The notes under the pieces were generated by a model, which was given only the letters and a program-made list of their open reading frames with translations, was not told the origin of the DNA and ran no database searches. Shown piece by piece: positions 33,551 to 42,271 of a stretch of DNA of 64,000 nt. Numbering within the stretch: position 1 is the stretch's first letter; each line of letters opens with the position of its first letter. Made by a program: the position numbers and the translations under genes. Source of the DNA: Furcasterigmium furcatum (taxonomy: Eukaryota; Ascomycota; Sordariomycetes; Glomerellales; Plectosphaerellaceae); assembly GCA_001599815.1 (NCBI GenBank), contig BCIA01000004.1, forward strand, positions 436,862 through 500,861, written 5' to 3'.

Positions 33551-34471
33551 CTACAATTTGGCCTTCTTAAAAGCACCATGTCTTCCCTCACCCGCACTAA
33601 ACCTCGACGCTCCCTCGATGCTTTCGGATTCAATAACCTTCACACCTCGGTCAAACTCCTGACTTAGCGCATCTTCGAAAGACTTAGACTCCCAGGATGC
33701 AAAGTAGCAGCTGTATCGATCTGCATTCATGCAGCCCTGAGGGCATTTCGTGAGCTCCCTGGCGATATTCATTGCCTCGTCGAACGCCTTGCCCTTAGGC
33801 ACAACCCGGTTGGCAAGGCCCATTGCCAGGGCTTCTTGTGCAGGAACTGGTCGACCAGTAAGAACAATGTCAAGTGCTCGCCCCAAACCGACCAAAGATG
33901 GGAGACGGATCGACCCGGCGTCAATCATCGGAACGCCGAACCGTCTAGAGAAAAGGCCAAAAACAGAGTCCTCTTCAGCGACTCGGATGTCGCCAAGCAG
34001 ACTCAGCTCAAGCCCGCCAGCCACAGCGTATCCCGTGACTGCGCAGATGACAGGCTTCTTGATCATCAGCCGCGTCGGGCCACAAGGGCCAAGGTTGCGG
34101 CCGTCCACGCGGTCGGCGATATTGGGTCCGCTGTATTGGGCGCCGCGGTCGGCTAGCTTTGCAAACTCTTGGAGGTCGAAGCCAGCACAGAAAGTCCCAC
34201 CGTTGCCATGAAAGACGCAGACTTTCTGAGTCGAGTCATTCTCAAAGCTCAGAAACGCCAGCCAGAGTTTCTGTGCGGTAGGCCCATCAATGGCATTACG
34301 TCTGTGGGGTCGGTTCAGGGCAATGGTCGTAATTCCTTCTGCCGTCGTTTTGAGGATGACTTGTTCCGTTTCGGTTGGGAACGGCGTCATTGTGGCTGTC
34401 GATGTCCGATTTGATGAGGACTTAATGATACTGGGCGAAATTAGAGAGCGACGGGCTTGGTCGATTGGCAT
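33551..34471 (-). CDS. Crotonase-family protein, peroxisomal (AKL tail)
   Basis: Intronless, 306 aa from the first ATG; an internal Met at residue 28 (MTPFPTETEQ) would give a more usual length of about 279. Crotonase signatures are NRPHRRNAID, GTFCAGFDLQEF and GYAVAGGLELSLLGD. The first catalytic Glu (GGLEL) is present. The second is not, because the usual FG-x-PE loop reads FGLFSRRFGVP, so a simple hydratase reaction is less certain than isomerase, lyase or hydrolase chemistry. It ends KKAKL, a good PTS1 signal, so peroxisomal import is expected. Together with the SKL-tailed crotonase and the SKL-tailed ligase it argues for a peroxisomal branch of this pathway. Confidence 0.88.
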   Translation of the reverse strand: MPIDQARRSLISPSIIKSSSNRTSTATMTPFPTETEQVILKTTAEGITTIALNRPHRRNAIDGPTAQKLWLAFLSFENDSTQKVCVFHGNGGTFCAGFDLQEFAKLADRGAQYSGPNIADRVDGRNLGPCGPTRLMIKKPVICAVTGYAVAGGLELSLLGDIRVAEEDSVFGLFSRRFGVPMIDAGSIRLPSLVGLGRALDIVLTGRPVPAQEALAMGLANRVVPKGKAFDEAMNIARELTKCPQGCMNADRYSCYFASWESKSFEDALSQEFDRGVKVIESESIEGASRFSAGEGRHGAFKKAKL

Positions 34472-34882
34472 TCTGATGGTTGAGTCTCAGGCTCGCGCTG
34501 ACTTGGACGATTTATCCAACTCGGTAGCTGGCAATTCCCGGGCCGACCTCGGCTGAAGGGCTTGGCGGACTCCTCCGGGTCCGGGGATCTCGACATTTCC
34601 CTAAATAGGCTGTAGCATAGCCTACCTGTTCCTTGGAGGGATGGTCCCAAGTTGCTTACAGAAGGACAATTCTCGGCAGCGAACAATCGAAGGCCGTGTC
34701 ACCCGTTCGACACGGATACATAGGTGGGCCTAACAGGCAACTACGCGCATATCAAGACACAACATGTAAGACGAAACAAATCAATCTTGTTACCATCTCG
34801 AAGTTTAATGCTAAGGTCTAAGAACAGATATTAATTAAATTCAGATAAATACATTTAGTGCAGCTGTTGAAGACTTGCATAT
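34472..34882. other. Intergenic, 411 nt
   Basis: Between the start of the AKL-tailed crotonase and the stop of the metallo-hydrolase, both minus strand. It holds the crotonase promoter. Nothing further recognised. Confidence 0.5.
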
Positions 34883-36040
34883 CTAGTCTTGGCCTGGCCT
34901 AATGCGATCCTCGACAAGTTTGGGTCGTCCTGGTATTTCGCCCAAAGGAAGCTCGTTCAAGAAATTCCAGTGTAACGACGACTTAAGTTGCTGGTCCTTC
35001 CAACCATTCAACGTCGCATGGGGGAATTGAGCAGCCACTTCTCGCAACGCTGGGTCATGGGAAATGGCAACGAACACATTCTCGTCAGCATCAAATTGCT
35101 GCAGCGCGGTCAGTGATCTCTCTGCCTCCTTTGTGTCATCGTACCAGGACTGCGGGTTGGACGATGGGCGATAGAATGGTGTCGTTTGTTGGCTTTGTTT
35201 TTCACCAGGGTGACAGGCCATGAAGAGCGAGCAGGGGCAGGGTCGAGGAATTCTTTGATCCAATACTGTGACAGATGGAATGGTTTCGGGCATCGGGGAG
35301 AGATGAGTCGGGCGGAAGGCGCCCGGGAAATGACAAATGTCTCCGCCCAAAAAGATGAAAGTGTCTGGTGAAGTTCGAACAAGGGCCGAAATGTGACCAG
35401 CGGTATGGCCCGGAGTGCTCAAGATGTAGAAGCTCTGGTCGTTGAAGTAGTCAAAAGCTCGAAGTTGTCCAATGTTCAGGCAATGCGGACCGTGAAACGA
35501 AATCTCTTCGATCTCACGGTCCCGAAAGTCATCGTCATAAAATGGCGATGTCGCGTTGGCCGGGTATCCGGGCAGAAATGACTCTTTGAAGCCGCTGCCC
35601 ACCACGACCTTGGTTGACGATGGAAAGTCCTGTATGTTGCCGACGTGATCCCAATGATAATGACTCCAGACAACAGCATCAATGGTTTCCGGGTCAATGC
35701 CCCCATCAGTCAAGATGTCGTGCATGCCCTTGGTTATGCGGATGCCGGGCACTCCCTTCGCCTCAATTGCATTGACAACTTCCGGAGGCAAGTTCCACCA
35801 GTCCTTGCGCGACCCCATGTCAAATAAGAACCGCTTTTCAGTGCGTGGGTTGTAGATGTAGAAAGCAAATGTGGGAAGGTTGAGATGCTTGTGGCCATGG
35901 ATGTCGGGTTCAAGTAGTGCTGAGGTTTCCACGAGGAGATCAGTGGTTGTGTCGATGAGATAAACCTCGCATGTATTTCTTGAAGAAGTAATGCCCGTCG
36001 TAGGCCGGTTGGTTGAATCAGGTGCCTCGTGATCTGTCAT
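34883..36040 (-). CDS. Metallo-beta-lactamase-fold hydrolase (lactonase/thioesterase-like)
   Basis: Intronless, 385 aa. The zinc motif SHYHWDH (HxHxDH) is at 127-132, followed by the further ligands in STPGHTAGH and GGDICHF and a late His in AISHDP, so both metal sites look complete. This set is shared with AHL-lactonase-like and other MBL hydrolases that open lactones or cleave thioesters. The substrate cannot be assigned. Within a cluster having a possible Baeyer-Villiger enzyme at one side and CoA chemistry nearby, lactone or acyl-CoA hydrolysis are both plausible. No signal peptide or PTS1. The start is the first ATG; the N-terminal 20 residues are unconserved-looking. Confidence 0.85.
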   Translation of the reverse strand: MTDHEAPDSTNRPTTGITSSRNTCEVYLIDTTTDLLVETSALLEPDIHGHKHLNLPTFAFYIYNPRTEKRFLFDMGSRKDWWNLPPEVVNAIEAKGVPGIRITKGMHDILTDGGIDPETIDAVVWSHYHWDHVGNIQDFPSSTKVVVGSGFKESFLPGYPANATSPFYDDDFRDREIEEISFHGPHCLNIGQLRAFDYFNDQSFYILSTPGHTAGHISALVRTSPDTFIFLGGDICHFPGAFRPTHLSPMPETIPSVTVLDQRIPRPCPCSLFMACHPGEKQSQQTTPFYRPSSNPQSWYDDTKEAERSLTALQQFDADENVFVAISHDPALREVAAQFPHATLNGWKDQQLKSSLHWNFLNELPLGEIPGRPKLVEDRIRPGQD

Positions 36041-36524
36041 GGTGCGATGAACCTCTAGTGCGGGTAACGACGTAGAAAACGTGGCAGATTCAACGTGTGA
36101 TGTGGCTTGGGGATGAGTATCAGTGGTGAGTTTATATGCACCGGGCTTACATCAAGTGGAGAGTATGGATGTCTCTATTCTGGAAGTCACTCCCTACCTA
36201 AGTTTGTAAGACAAGTCCGATTACGGCGCTAGGCTACTGAGTGGCCGAGGCACCCTCTCCTCCCGCCTACAACGCTAGGCTTTCGGTTCTCCGACGCGTT
36301 CTCGATTGACTCTAGACCAAGACGGCTATGAGTCTAGGAAATGCCCCAAAAGAGGCTTTGCGAAGCCGAGGAATGGATTTCCCCAGACCAGACGGAAGAG
36401 GAAAAACTAGGATCCGATCGAGAGCATTCCAACTCTACGTATGTCATTGATGCTAGAGATTATCTACCTCCTCTAAAGCCGTCACTAAGGATGTAAATAA
36501 CAGTCTTACCGTATGACAGGCGGC
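36041..36524. other. Intergenic, 484 nt
   Basis: Upstream of the metallo-hydrolase and downstream of the SDR (both minus strand). It includes several GGCTA/TAGCC-like half-sites, for example GGCTA near 36231 and CGGCTAT at 36323-36329. No gene seen. Confidence 0.45.
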
Positions 36525-37474
36525 TTACCCAACAGAGCGGCCTCCATCTACATCCAGACTAATACCGGTAATGAAGCTCCCCAGGAAACTCGACAGGTAG
36601 AGGCAGGCATTGCCTACATCGTTGGCGTCACAAAGCCGACCCAGAGGAACATTTCCTAAGAACTTCCTCATATTCCCCTCAGAGTATGCAACACCTGAGA
36701 AGGTCTCAAAGAGACCCGTCGCCGATAGAAGTGGACAAATGGAGTTGACCCGAATATTGTCCTTGCCATATTCGGCAGCGAGTCCCTTGGTCGCCTATAT
36801 AAGAGTAGTTTAATCAGCATGACGAAAATAGATTTTTGGTAAAAAGACTTTTTCTCTTTAGGGCATATTCCCGAATGTCATTCAAACTGGCTCCAACTTA
36901 CGTTCACAACCGCAGCTTTGCTCGCGTTGTACCAGACGAGGCCGGGTCTAGGTCTCGTAGCCCCAATACTCGCAATGTTGACAATGCTCCCTCCACCGCG
37001 CGTCTGAAAGTGAGGGACAAATGTCTGCACGCTCAGGTAGATACTCTTCAAGTTGACATTGATGACCCTGTCAAACTCAGCGTTGGTGACCTGAATCGTC
37101 GGCTTGTTTGGGTAGCTCGTCCCGGCATTATTAATGAGGATGTCTGCGCCGCCAAATCGAGACACAGCGGTCTTCAGAGTGGCCTCCCAGCCGCTTATGG
37201 ACGTGACGTCTGCAACAATGGTCGCGAGGACGTCGGAGGCTTCTCCCAAGGCCTCGACCAGGTTGTCTCGGTGCAAGTCTACCGCGACAACCTTAGCGCC
37301 TTGGGCAAGGAAGATCTTGGCTGTGGCGAGGCCAAACCCGGACGCAGCGCCTATTAGGTGGTGAGTGAGGAAGCCTTTGATTAGATGCCCAAGAGGTGAG
37401 GATGCCTAAGATGACTTACCTGTAATTACAGCCACCTTTCCTTCCAGGCTTTTCCAGCTCGTAAGAGTTGTCAT
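36525..37474 (-). CDS. Short-chain dehydrogenase/reductase (classical SDR)
   Basis: Three exons, 37474-37420, 37350-36902 and 36794-36525; 257 aa. The cofactor loop TGAASGFG at 18-25 is split by the first intron. NNAG is at 92-95 and the catalytic residues are S146, Y159 and K163 with standard spacing. Asp43 (VAVDLHRDN) suggests NAD(H) as cofactor. The last exon ends in the typical SFLGSFITGISLDVDGGRS. Relatives include 3-oxoacyl reductases and 3-hydroxyacyl-CoA dehydrogenases, so oxidation of a 3-hydroxyacyl intermediate after the crotonase step is possible (inference). The second intron is 107 nt, longer than most here. Confidence 0.9.
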
Positions 37475-37928
37475 GATGTTCCACTATTTAAATGCGACTT
37501 CTGAAAAGGGTAGAAATACTAATAGGCTGTGCATAGAATCCTGAAAGTCTAGAAGGTTTGAAGCTACCTATCTAATGGATCGAAGGTTTAGGCAAATCTA
37601 TATACTGAAACTGCTCCAAGTTCGCCGTCTCATTGTGCAGGTGGATTGACGTGACCAGTTGGGTAGCCGAGGTACTTAGGCTATTAGCCACCTCGTCGCA
37701 GAGATACCAGTCATAAGAGAGATAGAATCCTTATCGCTGCGTTCACGGCTACAGCACGGCTATTGGCCACCGGTACTCCCTTCCGTGCCACCCTGGTCGG
37801 TCATCTTCCTCAGCTTCCACATGAATGTTTGGGTTAACCGAACAACCCGGAACGTAAAAAGGACATGTTCCCACCGCTTGAAATCAAAATGTATTTCCTC
37901 TTGTAGATATAAAGAGCTAGTCTACCTG
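37475..37928. promoter_or_regulatory. Intergenic, 454 nt, SDR promoter
   Basis: Upstream of the SDR and downstream of a regulator gene (both minus strand). It contains TAGCC-N10-GGCTA at 37664-37683, then CGGCTAC (37746-37752) and CGGCTATT (37757-37764). No gene seen. Confidence 0.5.
37664..37683. promoter_or_regulatory. Candidate operator, TAGCC-N10-GGCTA
   Basis: Perfect inverted 5-bp half-sites with a 10-bp spacer, about 190 bp upstream of the SDR start. Same geometry as 40562-40581 and 11110-11125. Confidence 0.45.
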
Positions 37929-40121
37929 TTACGTCAGACTGGGTAAAGAAAAGTTCTCCTCTAGCGGCATCTGTAGAGGTTCAGGAATGAGCCCCTCAAT
38001 TTCCTCCGTCCCCCCTGCCCATCCAAATATTTCTGCAAAGTTTCCGTCCGCTAGAAACTGGTCCAAGTTTGGCGAGAGGTCTTGGCTATCGGAATTGTTG
38101 TCGGGGTGATCCAGCCTCCATAGCTCTGGCAGAATCGAAGTTGATGGAGGTAGGATGTCAATCGACCTGTTCATAGTAGCATTTCGAGGGCTTGTCTCGT
38201 CCTCACCCACCCTCAGTCGATCTGTGGTCGCTTTATCCAAGGCCTGGAAGAATAGGCGGAGCTGCAATGTCCAGATGGTGACTTGCCACGTCTCCTGCAG
38301 CTCCTGCAAGCCCAAGAGACAGAGTCGTGCTCTGTGCTCAGTGACGCTGCGGACGACCCCCTCGCATCGACGAAGGTGGATGACGTGGATACTAAGTGTG
38401 TTGAAGAGACTGTTGATGAGATGGATGTCTGCATGCCGCATGAGACCGCGGGCGAGAATATCCTCGATCACAGAACTATTTATAGCCGCCGCCTGAACGG
38501 CTATGGCGCCCTGCTCGTTTTGTTGTTTCGTACTGATGTGTATGTAGATGTTTCGGTAGAGAAGAATCAGAAGATTGTTGTATGCAAGATGAAGCATGGC
38601 TGCGTGGAGGTTCAAGCTTTCGCCCAATCGTACATGGGGGCTGAGGCACTTCGGAAGTTGGTCGTCCCATTCGAAAAGCTTGTCTTTCAGCTGCTGCCTG
38701 CCATGAATGTCCGTCGTTCGATGTGGCCTGTATTCAAGGTCGATGATCTGGCTTAAGAGACGTGCAAGCTTTGCCATCTCAACGCTGTAGGACATCTCAG
38801 CCGTCGGCTGTTGTGGAGGGGCATCGGATTGCAATTGCTGTTCTGCGTTCGAGGGCGACTCCATGTCCGTCAATTGCAACGGCTCGACATCGCAGTCTTC
38901 GTCGTGAATGCGTAGAGGAAGCCCGAGGGAAGCAGAGCATTGGCACTCTCGGATGAAAATTGACCACCAGATCCGCCGCCGGAGCTTTGCTTGACAAGAG
39001 CTGCTGACGGGCAAGCACCTGTGCATGGCTTTTGATTGGGCCAGCGTGATGGCAATTCCCAGCCAGTGGCGTGTATGTTTGTCGAGCAGCCGTCCGCTTC
39101 TCCAGAAGCTCATCAAGAAGACAGCCTGGATAACCGTGGTTTTGTTCGTCTCGTGGTCCACCTCGTACAAGTCCTTCGCCCGGCTGTAGAACAGATAGCG
39201 AGCTTTGTGCCGGTCTATGAAGCCGGCATCAGCCATGACCTTGTCGTCGCTGTGGGCAGCGGCGACTGAAAACATGGCCATGCAGAGCAACGGTGACAGA
39301 CTCTTGTTTGCCCATTTCTTAGCCACATCGTCTTGGTCCACGACAGGAAAGCAGGGATGAAACCATTGAAAGTAATCTTTCAGGAGACTCGAGCTGACCG
39401 TGTCTGGAGGCATGTTAAAGACGCCCTCATCACGAAGATATTTGATGCGTCGTTCTTTGCGCTGGGCCTCCCATTCTGGCAAAGAAGCCTCTGAAACAAG
39501 TGGCTGAGGGAGAGAGAATCTCAATCGAGCATTGTCTTTGGGGGATGGATGTTTTGGCAACTCGGTTTGATCGTCGTATACGCAGCGCAAGGTCGATGAC
39601 TCGCCCATGAATAGTTCTCCGTCTTCATCAGACCCTTCTGCCGGACGTGGAGCAGGGACTATGGGCGCGACCACGGAGATCGCAGCATTGCTAGACGAGC
39701 AAGGCCTAGGCGTGTTGGTCTCTGCGTCGATGCTTAAGCTGGAATCGTGGGTATGGGACTTGGGCGTATTCGGAGAAGGCAAATGTTGCGTTTCGGAGAT
39801 GTCGGGGCCGCTCCCACCCCTTGCCGTGTCTTCGCTGTATGTAACTAAGCTGAGAGGGCGGAAGCTCGAATCTGCTCGCGTGGCGAGGCCATCTCGTGTT
39901 GACTGGTCTGAAGCTTGGTTTGACGCTCCGACGTGAAGTCGCGGACGCTTTCCGCGTCGCGACTCGGGCACTTCGCAAGATGCGTTGGCCTGAACACAAT
40001 TGTCACACGGAAGCGTCTGCATGACGTTGCACTTGACGCGGCGGCCGTTGCAACGGCGGCAAGCTCGCTTGGCTCGACATCGTGTCGTCGTCTGGTCGTC
40101 GTTCATGTTGGAAGATGTCAT
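37929..40121 (-). CDS. Zn2Cys6 transcription factor, FarA/CTF1-like
   Basis: Intronless, 730 aa from the ATG at 40121. The frame is open 79 codons further upstream, but the chosen start gives a short basic lead to the zinc cluster. The cluster is KRACRRCNGRRVKC followed by LPCDNCVQANASC, C-x2-C-x6-C-x7-C-x2-C-x6-C. A Ser/Pro-rich linker follows. The Fungal_trans domain then begins around KYLRDEGVFNMPP and LLKDYFQWFHPCFPVVD and includes LRRRIWWSIFIRECQCSASL. These are hallmarks of the FarA/cutinase-factor group, whose studied members respond to fatty acids. It diverges from the PEP-mutase-family gene. With CTF1-like kin at 14.9-17.6 kb, it is a strong candidate for the cluster regulator. Confidence 0.87.
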   Translation of the reverse strand: MTSSNMNDDQTTTRCRAKRACRRCNGRRVKCNVMQTLPCDNCVQANASCEVPESRRGKRPRLHVGASNQASDQSTRDGLATRADSSFRPLSLVTYSEDTARGGSGPDISETQHLPSPNTPKSHTHDSSLSIDAETNTPRPCSSSNAAISVVAPIVPAPRPAEGSDEDGELFMGESSTLRCVYDDQTELPKHPSPKDNARLRFSLPQPLVSEASLPEWEAQRKERRIKYLRDEGVFNMPPDTVSSSLLKDYFQWFHPCFPVVDQDDVAKKWANKSLSPLLCMAMFSVAAAHSDDKVMADAGFIDRHKARYLFYSRAKDLYEVDHETNKTTVIQAVFLMSFWRSGRLLDKHTRHWLGIAITLAQSKAMHRCLPVSSSCQAKLRRRIWWSIFIRECQCSASLGLPLRIHDEDCDVEPLQLTDMESPSNAEQQLQSDAPPQQPTAEMSYSVEMAKLARLLSQIIDLEYRPHRTTDIHGRQQLKDKLFEWDDQLPKCLSPHVRLGESLNLHAAMLHLAYNNLLILLYRNIYIHISTKQQNEQGAIAVQAAAINSSVIEDILARGLMRHADIHLINSLFNTLSIHVIHLRRCEGVVRSVTEHRARLCLLGLQELQETWQVTIWTLQLRLFFQALDKATTDRLRVGEDETSPRNATMNRSIDILPPSTSILPELWRLDHPDNNSDSQDLSPNLDQFLADGNFAEIFGWAGGTEEIEGLIPEPLQMPLEENFSLPSLT

Positions 40122-40849
40122 GTACTGGCGACGCCGAACATGGTCATCGGCAACCTTTGAAAGGTGCCTGCCCGCTTTAACCGCAGCGCTTATTTGCGGT
40201 ACAATTACCCTCGGTAATTCTCTATTTACCCCGGAAAGTATATTAGTACTTCTGGATATAAGGTATCGATGAAAACGGGGCACCCCATTCCCCGCCCATC
40301 GACCGTGTTGTACGGAGGAGATTTGTGAGAAAAATAAGTATCTATTTACGTTCTCCACTGGGCCTCCATCGGGATGGATGCCGTAGTTCCGTGTTTTACT
40401 GTGTAGAGCTCGACTTCCCGCGAGATTATTGGTGACGTGGACCTGCTGAGTCTAATCGTAGGCTCCGTCCTCGCTCCGGCAACCACCTTACGTAAGGTGA
40501 CCTTCAGTGGCACGGACGCATTCATCGCTCAGAATAGGTACCGTGATAGCCTACCTACGGTTAGCCTATTCGATTCGGCTATTACAAGCACATCGCCGCT
40601 TCGTCGGAGATTCCTGCTAATGATGCGTGGCCCACCCATTCGGGACACACAATTCTTGTCATACGGTATTAAGGGCGATGAATGAAGACAGCTTTGAAAA
40701 GAAATGTAGATATTCTAAGTATTAAACCTACTGCGTTGGAAAAGGGCCTTTCATCCAGTTGCTTCTCATCTCGACTGTCGCCACACATTAATTCAGCCGA
40801 CGACTCCCCCCCCCCCCCAACAAACAACAAACAACAGACTGCTTGCATC
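40122..40849. promoter_or_regulatory. Divergent promoter region between regulator and PEP-mutase-family gene
   Basis: A 728-bp gap between outward-reading genes. It contains TAGCC-N10-GGCTA at 40562-40581 and, just before the start at 40850, a 13-C run (40806-40818) followed by CAAA repeats. No gene seen. Confidence 0.55.
40562..40581. promoter_or_regulatory. Candidate operator, TAGCC-N10-GGCTA
   Basis: Perfect inverted half-sites with a 10-bp spacer in the shared promoter of the FarA/CTF1-like regulator and the PEP-mutase-family gene. Identical geometry to the site at 37664. Confidence 0.45.
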
Positions 40850-41833
40850 ATGGCGGCTGCAACGAAACTGAGACAGCTTGTTCAGGATCCCAATGGCTTC
40901 CTGGTTTGTCCAGGAGTTTACGACGGATTTTCCGCCCGAATCGCCCTTGAGGTCGGTTTCGATGGCATCTACATGGTATGTGCTGCTCAAAATCACGATC
41001 GTATGAAACAAACTAACTCTGCGTGCTTGTGGCTCAGACGGGAGCTGGGAGTAGTGCGTCAGTCCTAGGTCATGCTGATCTTGGTCTCATGACGCAGGCG
41101 CATATGCGGACCAACGCCGAGACTATCGCCGAACTAGCAGGACTCCCTGAATTAAGGTTCTTCGCCAATCCCCCTTCTAGCTGATGCTGACACTGGCTAT
41201 GGGGGGCCGATCATGGTCGCCCGTACCGTGCAGCAATATGCTCGATCCGGTGTGGCAGGACTGCACATTGAAGACCAAGTTCAGACCAAGCGTTGCGGGT
41301 ATCTCGCAGGAAAGGAAGTCGTGGACCGGGACGTTCTTTTCGCCCGCATCCAAGCTGGCCACCTAGCCAGGAATCAGATCAAGAGTGATATCGTCATCAT
41401 TGCACGCACCGATGCTCTACAGACTCACGGCTATGACGAGGCCATTGCCCGCTTGAAGGGCGCGCACAAGGCTGGAGCCGACGTCGCCTTTTTCGAAGGG
41501 CTGACCTCTAAGGAGCAAGCTTCCCAAATCATTCGGGACCTCGCGCCTATGCCAGTCCTACTCAACATGGTCGAGTCTGGGGCTACTCCTTCTTTCACAG
41601 CTAAGGAAGCTCGTGAGATAGGCTTCAAAGTAATGATCGTCCCATTCGTGAGCATTGTGCCCGCTTACTCGGCGATGAAGGCAGAGCTGCTGTATTTAAA
41701 GGAGAATGGTACTATGACCGACGAAAACAAGAAGATGACCCCGCAGGAATTATTCAGGATCTGCGGCGTGGATGCTAGTATGGAGATTGACAGAGAGGCA
41801 GGAGGAAAGACTTTCCGAACGGGTATTGATTAA
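40850..41833 (+). pseudogene. PEP mutase/isocitrate lyase superfamily enzyme with 1-nt frameshift
   Basis: Exon 1 is 40850-40975; exon 2 is 41038-41833 after a 62-nt intron. Removing one base would give 306 aa, the usual family length. Before the break the frame reads TGAGSSASVLGHADLG and then MRTNAETIAEL. After it comes ADADTGYGGPIMVART, with the metal-binding DADTGYGG, LHIEDQV and the catalytic-cysteine loop KRCG. The frame change falls at a five-C run near 41170-41175; dropping one C gives a smooth PLLADADTG. A 105-nt intron would also restore frame but would delete conserved residues. The family includes 2-methylisocitrate lyase, oxaloacetate hydrolase and dimethylmalate lyase. It may be a real lesion or a homopolymer sequencing error. 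Confidence 0.75.
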
Positions 41834-42271
41834 GAGTATTCACTTTAGAAGTGGTTAGTTTACTTCCAAATAAAACATCACATTTGTGTACAATATAAGG
41901 CACCCCTCTTTCTAGTTTCACACCGTGGAGCAAGTCCAAACGGCCGCTTCATTAATGCAATGGTGTCTTCGCCTTACCTTAGCTCTCGATTCCTAACATA
42001 TTTATCGTGGGGTTCCTAATCTCATTAATATCTTTCTACTTATTTAAGCTAATTTTATAGCAAATATTCATAATGTAATCCATCTATATTATAGTATACC
42101 GCCTCTAGAGACTTGAATAACTTTAGGTGGTCGGGTCTTATATTACCGATGCCGAAATTTCTAATATAATTACAATATGTGAGTGAATCTCCCACTTAGC
42201 CTAGGAAGTATACAATGGTAAATTAGAAGCCTTGTCTGAATATTGTGAAGTATTTAAATGTTTACCCTAAC
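41834..42271. other. AT-rich intergenic, 438 nt
   Basis: Convergent gap between the PEP-mutase-family gene and the second acyl-CoA ligase. Strongly AT-rich from about 41990 to 42260, possibly the trace of a mutated repeat. No gene seen. Confidence 0.5.
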
